Assembly (NCBI RefSeq): GCF_026212465.1
Contig: NC_080053.1
Span: forward strand, 16,815,903-16,879,902
Source of the DNA: Amaranthus tricolor
Lineage: Eukaryota; Streptophyta; Magnoliopsida; Caryophyllales; Amaranthaceae
Direction of reading: 5' to 3'
Length of the DNA stretch: 64,000 nt
Shown one piece after another: positions 37,234 to 48,266 of the stretch (its first letter is position 1; each line of letters starts with the position of its first letter). The notes under the pieces were generated by a model. That model did no database searches and was not told the origin of the DNA. It worked only from the letters and a program-made list of their open reading frames with translations. The position numbers and the translations under genes were made by a program.

Positions 37234-37584
37234 ATGGCTTTAGGAAGTGAGGACGAAATCGAAGGGACATGGTATTTTGGATCAAGCCAATATGATCCTC
37301 AATTAAGCTCAGAATCAGAGCACCACTTAAATGAAATATTGAAGGTTAAGGGATGTAATGATTACGTTCAACCTTATTTTGGTAAAAAAGTTGAAGAAGA
37401 TAATGGGAGGCTTAGAATTCAAGTTCGAATTCCGACACAGCTACTTAGGGAAGCTGTTGCTTTTGTGAATCAAAACAGAAATCAGCAAGCATCGCAAACA
37501 GTAGCAGAGAATGAAGATGTGACACAATCATCCAATGCAATACAAGAAGCATATGATCAAGCAATCGAGGAGACACAAGGATGA
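37234..37584 (+). CDS. In-frame fusion of mariner transposase N- and C-termini
   Basis: 116-codon intact ORF. The start MALGSEDEIEGTWYFG matches the start of the MLE-1 transposase (MASGSEDEEQRAWYFG). After about 30 residues it jumps to the C-terminal block ILKVKGCNDYVQPYFGKK and ends EEAYD-like at IEETQG, which matches the MLE-1 end. The whole HTH and DDD core (about 300 residues in the family) is gone, yet the reading frame is kept. The residual protein is acidic at both ends. It could be an accidental in-frame deletion or a product with some regulatory role; nothing in the sequence proves translation. Its upstream region is homologous to MLE-1 1-389. Confidence 0.6.
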   Translation: MALGSEDEIEGTWYFGSSQYDPQLSSESEHHLNEILKVKGCNDYVQPYFGKKVEEDNGRLRIQVRIPTQLLREAVAFVNQNRNQQASQTVAENEDVTQSSNAIQEAYDQAIEETQG

Positions 37585-38292
37585 AATTTTTTGAACAACG
37601 CCCCTCAGTTATGTTATGAAAAATCATCATTAAAAATGTTTCTTTAACAATCTTAGGAGCAACATTTTGCAAAACAAATCTGAAATCAATGGTTAATGTA
37701 CATGTTTGTTAATAACTTCATTTTATTAGTGTTATCAATAACAAAAAAGCCCCCTGTTTCATCATAGAGGTTTTTAATCCTCTCAGAATATGAATAATCA
37801 TGAAAAATGAATGAATGCCATCGAACATGTATATAACACAGTGAATTTAGTCGTTTAACAAAAGCTACTCAACTAGGAATTTCAAGTCATTTTTTCAGAA
37901 TATGAAATTTATAAGAACTCATGATAATAAATCATCATTGGGGATTCAACATCAAAACAAAACCAAATCATCAAAAAATCATATTGTTCTCAGCTATGAA
38001 CATCAAAATAGAACCAAATCATCAAAAATCAGAATGTTCTCAGCTATGAACATCAAAACAGAACCAAATCATCAAAATATCATTGGGGCTTCAACATCAA
38101 AACAGAAACAACTATGAACATCAAACAAGAACAAGCCAAAAAATCAGAAAAACCCAAATTCGTCCTACAACAAACAATTTCCAGAATTCACCCAAAGATC
38201 AAATGACATCCTAAAGCCTAAATTTTCGATTGTTCTCAGCTATGAAATTAAAAAACATAAACAAAATTCCTTACAATCATCAGCAACGTTTC

Positions 38293-38669
38293 TTAGGGTT
38301 TTTTGTTTGCCCTAGCAACAAGTACTTCTTCAGGAGTATCAGGAACCACCAAATTTGGATCTTCTTCAACAAAAGGACTTGAAGGAGTCATTTTAGTAGG
38401 AGAATCATACACAAAATTAACAATCTTTAAAGGGCGATCTTTTCCATTAAGGTATAAATAAGAAATAGGCTCAGAAGATATAGTGTCGCGATACTGTGAA
38501 CATGCGTCATTTTCAATGGACTTTTGATAGGCCTCAAGTTCTTTCTTAGACCACCTTAAAATCTTATTTGCCATGTAAGGAACACGAACATAAATCCCCA
38601 TAATCACAAAAGGCCATCATAAAGATAACTAGAAATTGATGAAGAACTAGTAGATCTCTTGTTTTCCAT
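38293..38669 (-). pseudogene. Accessory second ORF of MLE-2, one frameshift near the N-terminus
   Basis: Homologue of the MLE-1 ORF at 16400-16747, in the same place and orientation. The first 20 codons from the ATG at 38667-38669 read as SSSISSYLYDGL-like sequence. A one-base frameshift follows in the cysteine segment (CDYGDLCSCS lies in the other frame), and from about 38575 the ORF continues with ILRWSKKELEAYQKS and IENDA. The proline/serine-rich tail ends LVVPDTPEEVLVARANKKP and is longer than in MLE-1. I do not recognise the family. Between the copies, the helix codons compared show about as many silent as conservative replacement changes. Confidence 0.6.
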
Positions 38670-39143
38670 ACTAAAAAATCAAATTAAAACAAAGCTTTGA
38701 AGAAACGTTAATGGTGGTTGAAGAACAGGGGGTTGCTTTTGGAGATGAAGGCCAAAATTTATGAAACATAGCTCAAAATGTAGAGAAAAAGTCGATCTTT
38801 ATTTTAGTTCAATAAAAATGAACTAAAATTAAGGGATTAACAGCGGGCAATGGTTCAAAGAAGCCATGAAAATGGCAAGTGAGAAGACAGAGCAACAGTA
38901 AAAGAGAGAGCAGAGAAACAATGAAGGGGTTGGAATGTCGAGAGAATTAAATGAGTGAGAGAGTGAATATATTAGAGATTAGAGAAAAGGGATCGAGAGA
39001 GAGAAATGAGGATGTATTAGGGAAATTTTTTTTCCAAAACTAAAAATTATTCTTAAATAAACTTTTAAAAATACCTGTTATAGTAAAGGTAAGGTCAAAT
39101 ATAAAAGAACGGAAGGAGTAATAGTCAGGGGACATTCTTGTCA

Positions 39144-40269
39144 TTTCAAACTAGGGGTGTCAAACAGGTCGGGTTGGGTCATTTTCAGGTTCGGGTCATA
39201 TATAAATGGATCAGTAGACCCTTGACCTGAACCTGAGCCATTTAATTAAATGGGTCAAAAATTGAAACCCCGACCTGATCTGTAGCAGGTCGGGTCAACC
39301 TGATAATGACCCATTTAACCTGCTTTTTTTTTTCAAGTCATTAAACCCATATATTTCAGGTCATTTGACCCATTTGACCCATATATTATAAAAACTAATT
39401 CATGGCTAACACTGTAAAACATACTTGCATCCATTAATGGAGTTGATAATTTTTCTAAGAATAATTGAACACTGTAAAACATACTCTAAAACATACTGTA
39501 AAATATGACAAAAACACTGTATAATAACATACTTACATCCATTAATGGAGTTGAAAATCGAACACAGTACAAGCTTCATAAAGAAAGATTCCAGATCTCC
39601 AAACACCATTTTAGTGAAGAATAATCGAACACAGTACAAGCATTTTTATTATGTTTTTTGAATTGAAAAATCAAAAAAATCGAAAACATTCCAAATCAGA
39701 AAAAATCGATCAAAAAAAATCAGAAAAATGGAGAAACAAAGAAATAATTCTTACCTTGGTGCCGCAGAGAAGAGGAAGGAGAAGGCGCATAGTCACACTG
39801 AGAAGAAGTTGCCGGAGAAAAGAGGAAGGAGAAGGGCGAAGGCGCAGTCGCACTGTCGCACAGAGACTGGAGTGGAGAGGAATTGAGGACGGCGCCGTTT
39901 CAAACTTTCAATGGGTTTATAATTATTTTAGGTTTTTAGGATTTATGATATACCACTTGGGTCTTGGCACTTATCCAGTTATCCTAGTTATCTTTATTCT
40001 TTAGGACTTTTTAAAAAATTTTTAATGGGTTAATAAATGGTTTAAATATGGGTCGACCTGACCTGATTGACCCATTTAATAATGGGTTAAACATGTTTTT
40101 TTCGGGTTTAAATATTCAACCTGAACCTAACCCATTAAATAAACAGATCAGGTCGGGTTGACCTATTTAATTAATTTGGTCAAAAATCTAAACCCAAACC
40201 CGCTAATTTCGAGTCGATTTCAGATCAGGTTAGCAGGTCGGGTCAGCTTTTGCCAATCCTATTTCAAAC
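39144..40269. mobile_element. Non-autonomous hAT element, 1.1 kb, with 8-bp TSD
   Basis: The element proper is 39152-40261. Its ends are TAGGGGTGTCAAA and, inverted, TAGGATTGGCAAA. The 8-bp direct repeat TTTCAAAC flanks it exactly (39144-39151 and 40262-40269). The subterminal regions are crowded with GGGTC / GACCC words in both orientations, as transposase binding sites often are. The interior has a duplicated segment around CATCCATTAATGGAGTTGA (about 39429 and 39536) and a purine-rich GC-richer patch (39755-39900). No transposase is present, and I do not trust the 117-residue ORF at 39651-40004. Confidence 0.88.
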
Positions 40270-41423
40270 ATATCAAGAATCCATCACCCAATATTTCCAT
40301 TCAAAACTATGTCATCACAATTTAATTCATAGACTAAAGACCATAATAATCATCAAGTCTTCTCTAAATTAACAATTTTTCAAAGACAAAATATTAATTA
40401 AATTAAATTATAATTGATTAAACAATTGATTTCGTTTTGGTGAGTGTGTACCTTAAAATATAAAATCCTTCACTTTGGATTCAATTAATCAATTTCTACT
40501 TATTTATGTTTTCATCTTCAATTTAATCAATTAAAACCCAACAATTACTAATTGACCTAATTTCTATAATTTCCACAAGATTCAAAAATAAACAATTAAA
40601 TTTCACTTGTTAAAGATTAAATTAAGCAATTATTGAATTTGTTTAAATGGGAGTGTACCTCAAGCACAAAACTTTCAATTTTCATGGTTGATTTCTTCAC
40701 ATCATCTTTTCCCCTTGATTCTTGTTAATGAAGAAGAAGACTAACAATTGTGTGTTGGTCGAGTAAAGAGCCACTCACTACCAGGTTGGCTGACACGCTG
40801 AGGTCTGGTCGACAAGCCGTTGCGACCTACCGGTTCAATAGCCGGTGATGAGGTGGCACGGTTAATGGATCGTGGTGGCTTGCTTGGGAAAGCATTAATT
40901 TGAGTTTTCTGGGTGTTCTCGTCTTTATGAGGAATATGAAGTTTTTAGTAATGTGATATGAGAAGGAACAAGATAAAGGAGTAAATAAAATGGCAGTGGC
41001 TTTCAGGTGAAATAGCATCTAATTACTTCTTTCTCTTTTTCTTTTTATTTATCCTTATCTCATTTTAATCTTTTTAATATATCTTATTATTATAATTAAT
41101 AGTATCACTTACTACTATTTTTATAACTACTACTACTATTAAACTAGGGAAAAAAGATTTATGGAGAATTAACCTTAATATTTAAAGAGTAGTACTTTAT
41201 TTGTTTTGCAATTAAAACTTAATTTATATATTTTTTTTGTTTTACTATATTAGCTTTATTTTAAATTTTTAGCTATTTACTTTCATAACTTTATAAATAT
41301 ACACAATATGGCTTTATCAAAATAATTCAAATTAAATAAGCATTTATTTAAATTAATAATTTAAATGCTAAGCTAAATCTTTAAAGTAATCACGTAATTT
41401 GAAACGTTAGTTTTACTAATAGC
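40270..41423. other. Interval without a supported gene
   Basis: AT-rich, with a GC-richer patch at 40740-40900. Its general layout (short GTACCT islands followed by a GC-rich patch) recalls the solo LTR at 9058-11979, so it may be a decayed LTR, but I cannot align them. A minus-strand ORF at 40827-41018 has no recognisable features. Confidence 0.35.
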
Positions 41424-41838
41424 TTTTAGGAAAATTTATCTAGAATAATCCGACTTTTCACGATTTTCCTAAAATAATCTCACCTATTAATTAACAATGA
41501 ATAACCCTAACTTTAGAGGGTATTTGCTAACCCGATGACCTACCATAAAAGGTAATTCAGCAAATAAATAAATAGAAAATTAATTTAAAATTAGAGAAAA
41601 ATTTTCAAATTTTACATAAAAAATTTTGAATAATAAAAAAAATCATAAATTTTTTTTAATATGTTTTAATATTTTATTTTAATTTATCAAACTTACTACA
41701 ACAAGTCATCTAGTTACCGGGTTGATTCTAGGAAAATACCCCTTAAAGTTGAGATTTTTCATGGTTAATCAATAGGTGAGATTATTGTAGAAAAATCATG
41801 AAAAAGTTGAATTATTCTAGGTAATTTTTTCTAAATTT
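41424..41838. mobile_element. Foldback/MITE with inverted repeats of about 100 bp
   Basis: The left arm (TTTATCTAGAATAATCCGAC..., through AATAATCTCACCTATT and on to GAGGGTATTT) is repeated inverted on the right (TTACCTAGAATAATTCAAC..., AATAATCTCACCTATT, AAGGGGTATTT). The arms are about 80% similar. The 200-bp centre is AT-rich and non-coding. No target duplication could be fixed, so boundaries are accurate to about 10 bases. Confidence 0.75.
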
Positions 41839-42507
41839 TAATAATCTTAGTTTGAAACGGTAAACAAGGAGCTTAAAATTGCATTTCTTACAATTACAGT
41901 AATATACTTGTTGCTTATGAAACTTTACATTACTTGAGGACGAATAAAAGTGAAAACAATAAGACTATAACGGTAAAGCTTGATATGAGTAAGGCTTATG
42001 ATTGAGTGGAGTGAGATTTTTCAGAGGGCGTTATGAGAAGAATGGTTTTTTAATGCATTGCATACATTTATTCATGAGGTGTATGAGAACTGTTAATTTA
42101 AATGTTTGTGTAAATATTAGTTTAGTAAGTCTGATTGTTCCGAATAGGGGTTTGAGACAAGGGAATCAATTGTCTCCTTATTTATTCATTATATTTGTGC
42201 TGAAGGGTTAACTAGTCTGTTAAGAAGAAGTGAGAAGATAAGCAAATTAAATAGAATTAAAGTAGTTGGAGGCACTCCTATAGTATCTCATGCTTGCTCT
42301 TTGCTAACGATAGCTTGATGTTCTGTAATGCTCGGGGATTAAAGACTTAGAAGCTTAAGGATATTCTTGTATCCTAATCTAATGCTTTTGGGAAAGTGAT
42401 AAATTTTGATAAATTATCGATCTATTTTTGCCCTAGAGTGAATGAGAACATTAGGTAAGAGGTTAAGGATATTTTAAAAGTTTAAGAAAAGGAAAGTGAT
42501 AGCAAAT

Positions 42508-43152
42508 AGTTAAAGCAAGTGCCAATAATCTTAATAACGACGTTAACTTTGAACATTTAATCGAACATGCTTTGTCTTGTACTTTAGAGGGGGTCGATAA
42601 AGATGTGTCGAATATGGACGGTTTAAGGTTTGGAACGGTTGATGAGAGTTGTTTGATCAAAGCAACAGGAAGATCAACAGACTACTTTGGATTCTGTTTT
42701 GGTCAGAATATGAAGTGACTATGCAATTATGTGGTGCATTACTCTATTGTTTATTGCAATGTTTATTGTCATAGTTAATTAAAATGTTAATTGAGTTGTT
42801 AAATGTGAGTTTATGGTGATTTATGAAGGAATACTAAGAGTGATGAATATTTTGCCTATAAATAGGATTCATCACTCATAGTAACATTCACCACAAACAC
42901 ACATATTGTTGAGAGGGCTATTGCATTGTTAGAAGTTTGAGAGTGTTCTTACTTTGCTTTAGTATTTGTGGTCTTGAGAGATTGTTCTCAAGATAAGGGA
43001 GGTTTATTATACTTGTAATTGTTGAATTCATTATAATAAACTATATTTGAGGGGGAGGTATTCAAGATACCTCATAAACACTTGTGTTCTCTTTTACATT
43101 ATATTTTTCATTTGTTTTTTATTGTTGAACCTCTTTGAGGCTTGCGCTTTCA
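42508..43152 (+). mobile_element. Solo LTR copy A, inserted in the LINE
   Basis: About 645 bp, homologous to the inverted sequence 48267-49050. It runs from GTTAAAGCAAGTGCC (the expected TG start is mutated) to GCGCTTTCA. It contains a TATA-like CCTATAAATAGG at about 42855 followed by leader-like sequence. No convincing target duplication flanks it, and about 30 bases of LINE appear missing at the site. The parent element is not in the window. Confidence 0.65.
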
Positions 43153-44050
43153 GTGGAAAGAAAGAAAAGGAAGTTTTTGCATATTGAGAGAACGGGTATG
43201 GAGTAAGTTTCAAGGATGGAGGGCTTAATTGTTATGGACGTCCAGTAAGGAAATTTTATTAATATGTTGTTCAATCAATACAAACCTATGCAATGAGTGT
43301 TGTTTTACTTCCTAAAAGCTTATATGAGGAGATTTAGAGGATAACGAATACGTTTTGGTGGACATTGTCTAGGGATTATGTGTTTGCTAAAGAGGCTTGG
43401 GCATGTACAAATCTTGTATTACCAATGAATCTGCTTCAATGCTAGTTATTTTCAGGACTGGATACCTGCTGTATTATATGCTTGTGATAGTAGAAAGCCG
43501 CTTTGTGTGTTTGTTTCGCTTGGTGCCTTTGGGTTGCTAGAAATGATAGAGTTTGAAATAATATTTTAGTGGATGTTCAATCTCTTTTTTCATAGGTACA
43601 AGCTTATGTTCAAGAATGGGGATTTGGTTAATGATAGAGTTTGGAATGATATTTTCCTAATTCTTTTTTTTCTTTTCATTTTTGATGATGTTCATATTCC
43701 TAATCAATTTATATTTCCAAATGTTGTTTTACAATTTCAAATTCTCAATTCTGTGATGTTGGCATGCTGCTTAGTAATTTCTCTTCTAATTTCCGGTTTA
43801 CAATTCTCGGCTCTGTGATGGTGGGATTCTGTTTTGATTTTGTTTATGTTTCTTTTCTTTGTTCGGATTTTGATTTTGCTATTCAATTTATAATTAACTT
43901 CGAATTTCTTCCTAATGTTGCTTTATTATTGGAGTATAAGATGAAAAAAAAGCCAAAATTAATTCTTTAAATTACTTTCAAAGTATCAATTTCCAACTAC
44001 ATAAAAGAGTATAATCCCCCGAATCCTATACTAAAATACTTTTATGCCAT

Positions 44051-44277
44051 ATTTGGGAATAATGATTTCATTTCAAAATTTGGAATTGGCTCAAATTTAT
44101 TGTTTGGCAAATCAAAAATTTTCAAATTTGAATTTTGATCAAATTACACCATTGTTTTTAAAGTAGTTAAAATTGAGAATTTAAGAATGAATACACAAAC
44201 CTTGTCCTTCTCAAATTCTTCATTTATGATTTCATAAATGAAATTCTTAATTTGAAATAAAATACTTATTCCCAAAT
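44051..44277. mobile_element. MITE with inverted ATTTGGGAATAA ends
   Basis: ATTTGGGAATAATGATTTCA at the left is matched by the inverted right end ATTTGGGAATAAGTATTTTA, and similarity extends about 35 bases with mismatches. The interior is AT-rich and non-coding. No clear target duplication was found. Confidence 0.65.
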
Positions 44278-45275
44278 ACTTCATTAAATGAATGATTACC
44301 CGTTTTATGAACATAGCCGAATGCCCCATCTTTAAGTAATATGTATTCATTATTTTTAAACTTATATTTTGACATTTATTAATTGCTAGTATCTTTGTTC
44401 TTTTTTGTTGACTATGGTTCATTATTATATCTTTGGTGTGTATGTGTGCTAAATATATTTTGAGTAGTGTATCTTTATATATTTTGTCATTTTATAAAGA
44501 AAAGAGAACCAAAACATCATTAAACAAGTAATAAGATGCATATTTTTTAAGTAAGTGTATGTGTTTTTAGTGCTATTTTATATTGAAAATGATCAAACAA
44601 TACACATATTCATAGTACAACTTTTTATTTTTGCAAATATGTAGAATTGTCTGATCCTACGATTCGATACAATGATCCGATCCCACCAATTGATTTTGAT
44701 CCTACGTAGAATCCTGATCCTGACAAGCTTGGATACGACGCATCTAAAGTCATGTGGTAAAGCTAATTCTTGAAATGCTCTAGATCCCAACAATTGAAAG
44801 TTTATTGTAGATGCAACAAGCTTTAAGGAAATTAATATGTTTGATTGGGGTGGTATCCTCAGAATTCATATGGGTAAAGTGCAAGTCTCAATATCAGATG
44901 TTTATATTGGAGTTGGAGATTGAAGCATTTTAGAGGTAAAAGCTTTAGAATTTGTAATGAGATGGTCTATTGATAATGGCATGAAGCATATATGTTTTGA
45001 GCTAGACTCGCAAAGAGTTCAAGCGACGGAAATTCTAAAACTGATATTTCTGAGTTGGGGTTATCATTAATCGTTGTAAAAATCTTATTAATGATTTTAT
45101 GTCTTGTGCAATTTCTTTTATTTCTAGAGTCTTTAACGAAGCAGCACATACACTTGCTCGCAAGTCTCTTGATTTTTAATATTGTATGATATGGATGGAA
45201 GATTATCCTTCTCTCACCTTATTGATTATTTTGAATGAAATAAAAAAGTAGGTTCCTTTTATCTAAAAAAAATAT

Positions 45276-46757
45276 ATATGCGAATCCTTGATTTTCATGT
45301 TTACAAAAGTGAGTTAACGTCCTTTATTATTATTATTACTATTATAAATTCTTCTGTATTCAATCTTGTGTATTTGTGTATTGATATTCAATATGATCAT
45401 GCGATATTATTAAACATAGTTACGAATAGAGTTAGAATATTATTATTTATTGTTCCTATATTTTATCTTTGGAATTATTTTATTATACTAATCTATCTTT
45501 CTATTTGATAAAATATATAAATTAAAAAAAAAATAATATGTGTCGGTACCAAAAAAAAAAAAAAATTTCTGATCATTTTGTTAATTTTTATTCAATTTGT
45601 TAACCTATCATAAAAATCTATTTATAAAAAATTAGTTTGATATATTTATAAAAGACTAGATATTATATCCTATTTACTTAATTTTCAACCTTAAACAATT
45701 AAGAAATATATTATCTTTTAATTATTGAATAACCCATCAATCATTTAGATAAAAAATTATTTTATTGAGAAAACTAAAATTTCTAACTTCTCTCCTACAC
45801 TTTAAGAAAGTTGTTTTTAATTTTTTTAAAGATATTTTAAAATTTGATATTGGATTATTTTTTAGGTTTTTGGTTACTAAGTTGTTTTTTGTTTTTTGTT
45901 TTTTATTTTTTTTAAAATTAAGATCTCAACGTACTAAACATTCGACTAGGTTCTCCCTCCGGCTATAAAGTAGTTGACCAACAAATTAACGGTTTAATCA
46001 CTACCATTAAAAATTGTAATTTCATCAGTGATTTACGAAAAAAATAATTGCATGAAATGTTAGATTAGTGCTTTCTAGGAATTAGGAGTAGAGACGAAAA
46101 TTTCTAACTTTAATTCCTCTTACATTTTTTTGAAAAAAATCGTTTTTAAATATTTCTTTAAAATATTTTTTTTAAAAATAAAATCTTTAAAATATATTTT
46201 TTTAAAAACTTTTTATAATCTTAAAGTGATCACTCACAATTTATAAATGATTACTTGTATGGACTCGTTTTACGGTGAGACGGTCTCATGAAGATACTTT
46301 AACTTCTATGAAATTTAATTTTTTGCTATTTTTAGCTTTTTGTTGAAGAATTTTTTGCTATTTTTTAGCTTTTTGTTGAAGAATTTTTCGCTATTTTTTA
46401 GCTTTTTGCTATTCTAAGTGCTATATTTATATATATAATTAATAACTTGTATAAGAAACATTCATAAATCCTTCTTTACACGAGAATTAGTTAGGTATCC
46501 TCAAATATAAAAACCACTTTGAATATACACATTATTTTTTTATAATATTCAAAGTGATCTAAATATAATACCCTAACTAATCAATTATTTTGATTTTTGG
46601 CTATTTTTCAGCTTTGTATTCTAGTAATTTTTTTTTTTAATTTGAGATCTCAACGTACTAAAAGTTCGAGTAGCTTTTCCCTCACTCGATCCCATTATTG
46701 TAAATTGTAATTGTAATTCATATATTTTTTTATAGGTCTTTTTAAATTTGTGCAAGT
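45276..46757. other. AT-rich upstream region of the IDM1-like gene, with local repeats
   Basis: No gene. Three near-identical units of about 31 bp (TTTTGCTATTTTTTAGCTTT...) lie at 46321-46412. An imperfect foldback of about 100 bp lies at 46484-46585, with CACTTTGAATAT / ATATTCAAAGTG as its inner stem. The motif AGATCTCAACGTACTAAA occurs at about 45922 and again at about 46646. The second copy is about 110 bases before the start codon and may be part of the 5' leader. I cannot place a TATA box with confidence. Confidence 0.5.
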
Positions 46758-48008
46758 ATGGGAGAAGGCCAATTGAAGAGAAAAGTAGAACGTGATATGG
46801 CGGCTCAACGTGATTTTCCAGATTTCCCGAAAAGGAAACTTGCCAAAAATGGTTCACAATTAGAAACATTATCCAGAAAAGATGCCGGTTCAATTGTAGT
46901 TAGCGATGAAATTTGCGATGATGCGTTATCTTGTGAAAGTGTGTCTGAAAGTCTAGAATATTCCTGTTCGGAAAGTGGTATTCTAAGTGCACATCCCAGG
47001 AGCAGGGAGATAGTTAAGGATAAGAAAACAAATAAGGATCATGATTCCAGGATTCTTGGAATGAAGCAAAATAGAAATAGTAAAAGAAGTAATATGCATG
47101 ATGTGCTTTTTCTCCCAGGTGGGCTTTCAGATGGTGATTATTTAGCGTATAATGTGAATGGAAAATCAGTCATCGATGGGTACAAGGAAGGGAACGGGAT
47201 TATGTGTAATCATTGCAACAAAAATATTAGCCCTTCTCAGTTTGAATCTCATGCAGGAAGATCTTCTAGAAAAAAACCTTACCATAACATTTTTACTGTT
47301 AATGGCCGGTCACTCCATGACATGGCGGTTTCCCTTCTTCAAAATAAGGATATTATCAGTTGTGTCTCTACATCTACTTCTATTGGAGATTTTGTAGCCC
47401 GGGGCCCACAGCCAATTTCATCGAGCGAATTTACGAAAATCGACAGGAAACGTGTGCAGTTAGGATTGCCTAAGCTTGGTAATAATGATGTTCAAATCCG
47501 TATACTAAATGGTAAAAATTGTTCGAATGGAAATTGGCCATTGCTAAGTAAAATTATAGGTCTATTTCGAACCACTTTTGGTTCTTTAACGTCGTATTTA
47601 GGAGACGATCTTATTCCTATGATGGTTTATGGGAAAAAAAAGTCCGGGCAGGATTTCAGAGGGATGCATTGCGTATTGTTAAGTGTTAAATCGATAATTG
47701 TATCAGTTGGTTTGATTCGAGTGATTCGGAATGAAATTGTAGAGATTCCGCTTGTTGCGACAAAACAAAAGTACAAAGGAAAAGGTTACTTCCGAGCATT
47801 ATTTTCATATATTGAGAAGTTAGTTTGTTGTTTGAAGGTGTATAAATTAGTGGTTCCTGCAATGCATGATGCCAAATCTATGTGGGTTAATAAATTTGGG
47901 TTCACAGAGATGAGTCAGGAGGATGCTTTAGAGAATATTGAATATTTTGGTTTGACAGAATTTAGTGGAACTGTTATGCTGGAGAAAAAAGTGCCATTAC
48001 ATATTTGA
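46758..48008 (+). CDS. IDM1-like protein: TIFY-binding domain plus GNAT fold, no PHD finger
   Basis: Single-exon 416-residue ORF, the only intact host-type gene here. Residues 1-110 are charged and low in complexity, with basic patches suggesting nuclear location. Residues 118-195 match the tify-domain-binding (TDBD/Jas-type) region of plant PHD-GNAT regulators: LPGGLSDGDYLAYNVNGKSV, a CNHC pair, FESHAGRSSRKKPYHNIF and NGRSLHDMAVSLL. Residues 250-412 match the C-terminal GNAT-like region (IVEIPLVATKQKYKGKGYFR, with a QxxGxG acyl-CoA loop, then KLVVPAMHDAKSMWVNKFGF). In IDM1/ROS4-type proteins one or two PHD fingers separate these parts; here only about 55 residues do, with no Cys/His pattern. 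IDM1 acetylates histone H3 and promotes active DNA demethylation; that activity is not shown for this protein. It could be a retrogene or a shortened paralogue. Confidence 0.8.
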   Translation: MGEGQLKRKVERDMAAQRDFPDFPKRKLAKNGSQLETLSRKDAGSIVVSDEICDDALSCESVSESLEYSCSESGILSAHPRSREIVKDKKTNKDHDSRILGMKQNRNSKRSNMHDVLFLPGGLSDGDYLAYNVNGKSVIDGYKEGNGIMCNHCNKNISPSQFESHAGRSSRKKPYHNIFTVNGRSLHDMAVSLLQNKDIISCVSTSTSIGDFVARGPQPISSSEFTKIDRKRVQLGLPKLGNNDVQIRILNGKNCSNGNWPLLSKIIGLFRTTFGSLTSYLGDDLIPMMVYGKKKSGQDFRGMHCVLLSVKSIIVSVGLIRVIRNEIVEIPLVATKQKYKGKGYFRALFSYIEKLVCCLKVYKLVVPAMHDAKSMWVNKFGFTEMSQEDALENIEYFGLTEFSGTVMLEKKVPLHI

Positions 48009-48266
48009 AAAGTTCTTTATTAATTAAATTTATGTAAATCTTAGCTTTTTATTAGTTTTATTATTTTTTCTACATAGCAAAATTATAAATAATGTTTCAT
48101 CAATTTATATTTAGGTTTTGCCTGTACTGTCTTCTGCTTACTATTAGCCTAATTTGTACTCCTCGATCACGACATTATTTTAATAAGAAAAGCCCTAGCT
48201 ATAAATATAAGGGCCTCAAGCAATTATTCATGATGCTTTTTAAATAATAATATATTTTAATAATAA
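48009..48266. other. 3' flank of the IDM1-like gene
   Basis: AT-rich. AATAAT and AATAAG words near 48090 and 48183 could serve in polyadenylation, but none is decisive. Confidence 0.35.

Larger units (their letters stand above)
36589..39118 (+). mobile_element. Mariner-like element MLE-2, 2.53 kb, complete ends, internally deleted
   Basis: The left end CTCCCTCCGTTCTTT (36589) and the inverted right end CTCCTTCCGTTCTTT (39118) match each other and the right end of MLE-1. TA flanks both sides (36587-36588 and 39119-39120). Inside are a plus-strand ORF made of transposase N- and C-terminal parts (37234-37584) and a convergent minus-strand accessory ORF (38293-38669). The catalytic centre and DNA-binding region of the transposase are missing, so movement would need another element's transposase. 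Confidence 0.9.
41890..45275 (+). pseudogene. Decayed LINE retrotransposon (RT and RNase H), interrupted
   Basis: Plus-strand remnants of a plant L1-type LINE. 41890-42500 carries RT traces (KLDMSKAYD, then GLRQGNQLSPYLFI, then a FGKVINFDKLSIYF-type palm/thumb). A solo LTR (42508-43152) follows, and LINE sequence resumes at 43153 with WKERKGSF and YAMSVVLLPKSLYEEI. Unrelated DNA, including a MITE, fills about 43640-44790. An RNase H domain follows at 44798-45178 (VDATSFKEINMFDWGGI, KALEFVMRWSIDNGMKHICF, ELDS, NEAAHTLARKSLDF). A short 3' tail ends in an A run at 45268-45275. The endonuclease half is missing, and many stops are present. Confidence 0.82.

Noticed and set aside
39651..40004. 117-residue ORF inside the hAT element
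   Set aside because: Low-complexity basic start from a purine-rich tract and no homology I recognise; the element is non-autonomous.
40740..41018. GC-richer patch and minus-strand ORF suggesting a gene start
   Set aside because: No start context, splice pattern or recognisable protein; it resembles the end region of large LTRs.
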